Positions 59,298 to 64,000 of a DNA stretch of 64,000 bases are shown here, piece by piece; position 1 is the first letter of the stretch, and each line of letters starts with the position of its first letter. Source of the stretch: Gnetum montanum (lineage: Eukaryota > Streptophyta > Gnetopsida > Gnetales > Gnetaceae); contig MNCI01002247.1 of NCBI GenBank assembly GCA_015680685.1, forward strand, positions 122,825-186,824. The letters run 5' to 3'. The notes under the pieces were generated by a model. The model did not search any database, had not been told where the DNA came from, and was given only the letters and a program-made list of their open reading frames with translations. The position numbers were made by a program, and so were the translations under genes.

Positions 59298-62200
59298 ATG
59301 AACCTAGCACCTCAACTACCATATTAATATTGGAGATATCTCATCCCTTGCAACATGTGATAGCTCTTAAGGGACCACTTAGCCTAGTGGATCCACAACA
59401 ATAGTCTCTTCGACTACAAAATCAATCACCCAAATGCACGACATGTGATGTAGAGTGATATGACTTCTTATGTGTAAAGATCCAAGCAGGCCTACTACTA
59501 GAACACCAAGAATTCAAAGAAAAGCACAAATTTGAAATTATTCATCGAAACAGAAGGGAGTTCCTTCTTACACCTGATGCCATCATACCACTCACTGAAA
59601 CGTTTCAGTGGATATTGAACCAACATGTTCGACTGAGTGGGTCAAAAGAGTGAGACATAGCATCTCACTATGAGGAACACCTCCATAATGGGAAAGAGGA
59701 ATTTGAATCCCATTCTGAAGGTGGTGGCCCACTCTATGCTATAGCCTCATAGTCCACTTTTGTATTCCTTTCACACTAGTCACAATCCTCCGCCTCTTTT
59801 GTTACAGCTACAACACTTCATAGCCCAAACCTTCCTTGGTGGTAGGAAGCCATCAAATATTATCAACGCAATAGCATGTAGGTCCTTTGGCATTCTTTCC
59901 CTTTATTATGTCTTCATGGTCCATCCAATTTTTGTAGCCAACATCTGTGATGCCTATGTTACCATATGTACACACTATGTCTACATCACAACTGCAAATG
60001 AGCCCTATTTCCATTACCTCCTCTACATTGATTCCACCGTTAGTAGCAGCTCCACCCTCAACTGCATGGTGGGCAATGATGTCCTTTCCTATTATCTAGT
60101 TGTCTCAGATACCATAGTATATCTAGCCCCAAATGTACGAAGCTTCACATATGGTGTAACCAACTACAAGGCTATGGGCTGCTGAAACGGGGCAGGTACC
60201 CATTCCCACAGCACCATCAATGGTAGTGACTCTAGTGACACCACCCATAGGGTTGTGGGCTGCTCAAAAAGTGTCATCGATGGGAGCTAATCTAATAGCA
60301 CCCACAATGGGAATGGTAGCTGCACCAATAGCACCACCAATGATGGCTACTCCAATGGTGTCGCCGGTAGTTCAACTAATGCAACCTTCAACAACACCTC
60401 TGGGTCTAGACCAAGCCTTTTAACTTATTCAAACCCTCACCGATGAAGTCAAGTAGCTTAAAGCTACTGGCTTAGAAATATTCCATGTAATGGACTTTTA
60501 TCAAGATGACCCTATTATCCCCATGGTGCCTTCACTCACATTGCCTCCCAAGGTACAACTTCCCCAATTCACAAAATACAATGGTGAGGGTGATCCCAAT
60601 GCCCACTTATGTTTCGATCCAAGTCCCTATTATTGCAACCATGGCTGCATGCAATTATTTTTGTTTTCATCATGTCCTTGACTGGTAAATCTTTAGACTA
60701 GTATCATGTGCTTCCTTGCATCTCTATCTCAACTTTTGAAGAACTACTGAGTTAATTTGTAACTCGCTTCAAATGTAACTTGAAGCTAGAAGCTAGGTGC
60801 TAACTCATGAATGTCAAACAAGAAGCATTAAAACCTATTCAAAAATTCATATAACATTGGAGTGATGCCTTAAATGAGATCCATGAGCTGATTGCTAAAG
60901 CCCAACTACTAGCCATTTTTAAGGGTGTTGTAAATGACTTTATCAAGTCTAAGCTATACTATTTAGCACCATGCTCCTTAAGCCAAGATTTTACCAAGAC
61001 CAAAAGCATACAAGATGCAACTGAGGCTAGTAGAGACCCCTCTTACATAACTTACAAGAACACACATGCAAAAAAAGATAAAGAAAAGGGGAAGGCCCCT
61101 ACAACCACTATGGCTGTTGTGGTAGGTGAAACCAAAAATATTAACAACAAATAGGTGGCTAAGGTGCCTAAGACCTTGGCCACCACTAGCAAAACATCAA
61201 GCTTTGGTAATGCAGGGACTAACCAACCCATGACATCAACAACCACAACACAAACTTCACTGAGGCCAAATTTTGAGCATAATAATCACTCAAAATATAC
61301 CCCACTACCGATCAAGCCATTGGAGCTTTTGGATCAATTGTTGAGTGTTTGGCAAATTCAACATAAACAAATGTCAGAGGAGGCCTATAAACAATATGAA
61401 AGTATTGCAAGATCCTTCGATACCCCTCTGTAGCTATGCCTAATGAGCCTCTAGTGCCTAGAATTTTTAGGCTAGATCACTTCTGCAATTATCACCAATT
61501 GTGTGGCCATGACATAGATTTTTTCTTAGCATTAAAAGATGACATTTAATGTATGATTGATCAGGGTAAGTTAGTCCTTGTCAAAAATAGTCCTATTCAA
61601 CCAGAGAACCAATCTATGAACATCTATAAGGACTCGTTGAATGCTAGCAATGCAAGATATACCATTAACACTATTAGTATTGATGACAATGTAGAGTCAA
61701 CACATGAACTATTTGTGGGTCGTGTACCTTCCCGAGGTGCCAAAGCTTTAGTCTCACCTAGGCCATAGGCCCATTTTGTTATTAAGGTATCACCATAGAG
61801 GCCCATCACACCCTTTATAATTAGGGCTCCCCAACATGTTGCTGCAACAACCCAGGCACCCTTTGTTATAAGGGTGTCAAAACATATAGATTTTCCCTCT
61901 GTCTAGAGTCCATTGATGGGAACTACATCACAACCTTCTTGACCAAGGAGGCATGAAAAATGCCTAGCAGATAAGATGACTAGGGAACACATTGTACTAG
62001 GACCTCCTAAACCTACCCCTCTATCGGTAGCTCCTATGGCCCTATCACCAAAAGCCACCTACATACACACGTGCATGAAACAATCAACACCTAAGGCTCA
62101 AAAGCCCATAGTTCATCCAAAAGCCTCACCTCCCCCCCCCCCCCCCCCCCCCCCCCCGGGAAATCCATCTTTAGGATTTATAGAGGAAAAAAACCACCAA

Positions 62201-63136
62201 ACACAAAGACACTAGACAAGATTTCTTAGGCACACTCACACAAGTTAGATAGGCCCTAAAATAGAAAAATACAACTTTAATTTTGTACAATTTAATAATG
62301 ACTTCTTGAGCACATCGTGAGGCTTTAATACACATGTTGGCATCTATTCTTGTTAAGGAAGATATGATAATAGAGGAAAGAGCCATCCATGCTATCATGC
62401 TACCACCTATGGCTAAAGAGCCATGATCAACCCCTTTAACTTTTCATGATGAAGCCATTAAAGTTGATCCCAAAAGAGGTCAAGTAACCACTGCCCTTAT
62501 GTTTATAAAAATTTGTGTAGGTCAATATAGGATCCATAGGGTGCATGTTGATGATGGGGTAGCAACCAACATAATTTCATTCCCTATTGTTGACAAGCTA
62601 GGCCTAGTGGATCAAATCAAGCCCACAACAACTTCTTGTTTGAAGTCATTCAACAAGGCATGCTTCATGGTTAAGGGAACTGTCACAATAAATTTTGTGG
62701 TAGAGGATCAATTTTTCACTAATGCAGAATTCATTGTGTTAGAAGAGATGCTTGGATTCAATTTAATTTTAGGATGGTCTTGTTAGCCCAATTAAGGGTT
62801 GTCTCTTCATCAATACACCAAGAGATCCACCTACCCTATGCAGGTGGAGAGGTGATGATCTTTGGTGATGATGTAGCTCCTTGAGCCATCAACAATATAG
62901 ATACAGAGTAAGGGTCAGAGATAGAAGTCTTTGAAGATGCATCACCTGTTTACAATACAACCCAATATCATTTAGCAAGTGAACCAAGAAAAACTAATGA
63001 TTTTTGTGAGGAAACTACATGGGCAGAGTTGCCTTTTTCAATGGTAGATGAAAACCTAGAAGAGTATCACCATAAGTCTTCTAGGACCTATGCCTTCCCT
63101 AACACACATCAGGTTAGGAAATATTTATGCTATTAG
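59298..63136 (+). pseudogene. gag: Tat-like gag-protease polyprotein of E4 (decayed)
   Basis: Start ATG at 59298 by alignment to E2/E3. N-terminal domain: SLRLQNQSPK, FLCVKIQAGLLLE, EFLLTPDAIIPL; a linker with repeated AP-x-MG/MATPMV words (60220-60420); MDFYQDDPIIPMVPSLTLPP (60490); GEGDPNAHL; capsid with IFKGVVNDFIKSKLYYL (about 60910-60970); Lys-rich segment; MIDQGKLVLVKNSP and ENQSMNIYKDSLNASN (61553-61650); a run of proline from a poly-C tract (62132-62157); PR from about 62499 with catalytic VDDG, then SFPIVDKLGLVDQIKPT and LILGWS, where the usual Arg of LGRSW is Trp. The conserved tail WAELPFSMVDEN ends at 63136. Several frameshifts and stops. Confidence 0.85.
62132..62157 (+). repeat. 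Poly-C tract, 26 bp
   Basis: Twenty-six consecutive C, followed by GGG, inside the gag-PR linker frame where it would encode about nine prolines. E2 and E3 have no such run. It may be a true microsatellite expansion or a sequencing/assembly artefact. Confidence 0.85.
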
Positions 63137-63237
63137 GGCATGTCCCTAGATTACTTCTCTACTTCTATTATCTTTAACAATTTTGTTTGTATAGTTTCAA
63201 TTTTTCATTATGTTTACCTTTTGTGTTAGTTATATTT

Positions 63238-63565
63238 CCACAGCCCAAAATGGCCTTAAACTACCCATGGCCTAAAATGGCCTTAAACTAGCCATGACCC
63301 AAAATGGCCTTAAACTACACATGGCCTGAAATGGCCTTAAATTATCTAGGACCCAAAATGGCCTTAAACTACCCATGGCCTGAAATGACCTTAAACTAGC
63401 TACAACCTAAAATGGCTTGAAACTATCACATGGCCAACCAAGGCCTAAAACTGGTAGTCCACTCTCTATGTTAATTACCCACAGCCCAAAATGGCCTTAA
63501 ACTAGCCGCAGCCTGAAATAATGTTAAACTAGCCATGGCCTAGAATGGCCTTAAACTAGAGCATG
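63238..63565. repeat. Tandem array between gag-PR and antisense gene (E4)
   Basis: Eleven units of about 27 bp of the form GCCCAAAATGGCCTTAAACT then ACCCATG, alternating GCCCAAAATGG with GCCTGAAATGG. Core GGCCTTAAACTAGC as in E2 and E3; this is the most regular of the arrays. Confidence 0.85.
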
Positions 63566-63750
63566 GGGTCCACAAGGGGCCTAACTACATCAACAAAAAT
63601 GCCAAGCAAAATAAATAGGGCAAATATCATACTTTTTATTAAACTGCAAATTCAACTATAAATGAAACACATAGTCCAGAATTATGTCCATAGTGAAAGT
63701 TGTAACATTGCCCAATAATGGGGTTACATTTCAAAAATTTTAAACATAGG

Positions 63751-64000
63751 CTACAACTTCTCTCCTTTGTATTTATTTGCCACCACGCTAGGTCCTACAT
63801 CCTCATCTAGATCCTGCATAAATCAAGGACAAAACAATAAACCAATAAGTAAGGTAATGCATGAGGCTATCATGAAATAAATAGCACAAGTAAGACATGG
63901 TTAACCTAAGATGGGCCTACATCCATATCTGGTGGTATTCTATCAAGGCTAGATGCCAAGCACCAAAGGATTTCTTCCTCAGTCAAATTCACCTAGTCTT
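63751..64000 (-). pseudogene. 3' end of the antisense gene in E4 (partial)
   Basis: Last two exons, minus strand. The penultimate exon (64000 down to 63906) reads LTEEEILWCLASSLDRIPPD then MDVGPS and a TAG where E2/E3 have CAG, followed by intron 63905-63814 (GTTAAC to TTTATGCAG, 92 bp). The last exon reads DLDEDVGPSVVANKYKGEKL and stops at 63753-63751. This matches ITIEEIFHCLRLGLDWIP / GSSQ of E2 and ITQEEVWQCLRIGLDCIP / GPSQ of E3, with the intron at the same codon boundary. An AATAAA lies at 63640-63635 on the same strand. Confidence 0.75.

Larger units (their letters stand above)
56866..64000 (+). mobile_element. Tat-like Ty3/gypsy element E4, cut by the window end
   Basis: Third copy of the family on the plus strand: 5' LTR 56866-58799, PBS 58800-58824, leader with one copy of the E2 leader repeat, gag-PR 59298-63136, array 63238-63565, and the 3' end of the antisense gene at 63751 and beyond. 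pol, the remaining arrays and the 3' LTR lie outside. The base flank is ACAGT (56861-56865), which should recur after the 3' LTR. Confidence 0.85.

Noticed and set aside
63238-63565. CRISPR-like repeat array
   Set aside because: Units are adjacent 27-bp tandem repeats without unique spacers, within a plant retrotransposon.
1-64000. tRNA, rRNA or organellar insertions
   Set aside because: No cloverleaf with intact acceptor and T-loop words, and no rRNA or plastid gene segments were seen on either strand.

Overview
This is plant nuclear DNA made almost entirely of decayed LTR retrotransposons. I see no intact host gene, tRNA, rRNA or CRISPR array. Evidence for a plant: Athila-type and Tat-type Ty3/gypsy elements (the Tat type has a second, plant-style RNase H between RT and integrase), a MULE/SWIM-type transposase scrap, and reading frames broken mostly by TAG/TAA where Gln codons fit, as expected from long cytosine methylation in CHG context. 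The size and age of the elements suggest a large, slowly purged genome such as a gymnosperm, but the species cannot be fixed from sequence alone.

Layout. 1-3068: LTR-like AT-rich DNA, then the 3' end and 3' LTR of an Athila-like element on +. 3069-7080: AT-rich spacer with a MULE-like fragment on -. 7086-17178: Athila-like element on -, both LTRs, 5-bp TSD TCTAG, decayed tRNA-Asp-type PBS. 17184-18652: spacer with degenerate 53-bp repeats and an old PPT/LTR junction. 18653-37101: Tat-like element (E2) on -, 1.64-kb LTRs, probable TSD CTCGG/CTTAG. 37102-37837: short spacer. 37838-55205: relative E3 on +, head-to-head with E2, its 5' LTR truncated. 55260-56609: decayed coiled-coil reading frame on -. 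56866-64000: third copy E4 on +, cut by the window end.

Main result. E2, E3 and E4 share an unusual plan: LTR - PBS - gag-PR - tandem array - antisense multi-exon gene - second array - pol (RT, RNase H, second RNase H, integrase) - third array - PPT hairpin - LTR. The antisense gene reads opposite to gag-pol. It has matching splice sites in E2 and E3 and a 3'-terminal intron of 94, 87 and 92 bp in E2, E3 and E4. E3 has a TATA box upstream of a basic N-terminal exon, and both copies have an acidic repeat exon. I do not recognise the protein. It lies between PR and pol, where Ogre-type relatives have a sense intron, and in both copies where this can be read pol begins a few codons after an acceptor-like AG. 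Other shared features are a hairpin enclosing the PPT at the 3' LTR edge, arrays sharing a CTTAAACTAG-like core, and dispersed GCTAYGCTA palindromes in LTRs and antisense introns.

No copy looks autonomous: gag, PR and pol all carry stops, and E3 has lost the PR catalytic motif. Homology calls come from reading translations; no database search was run.
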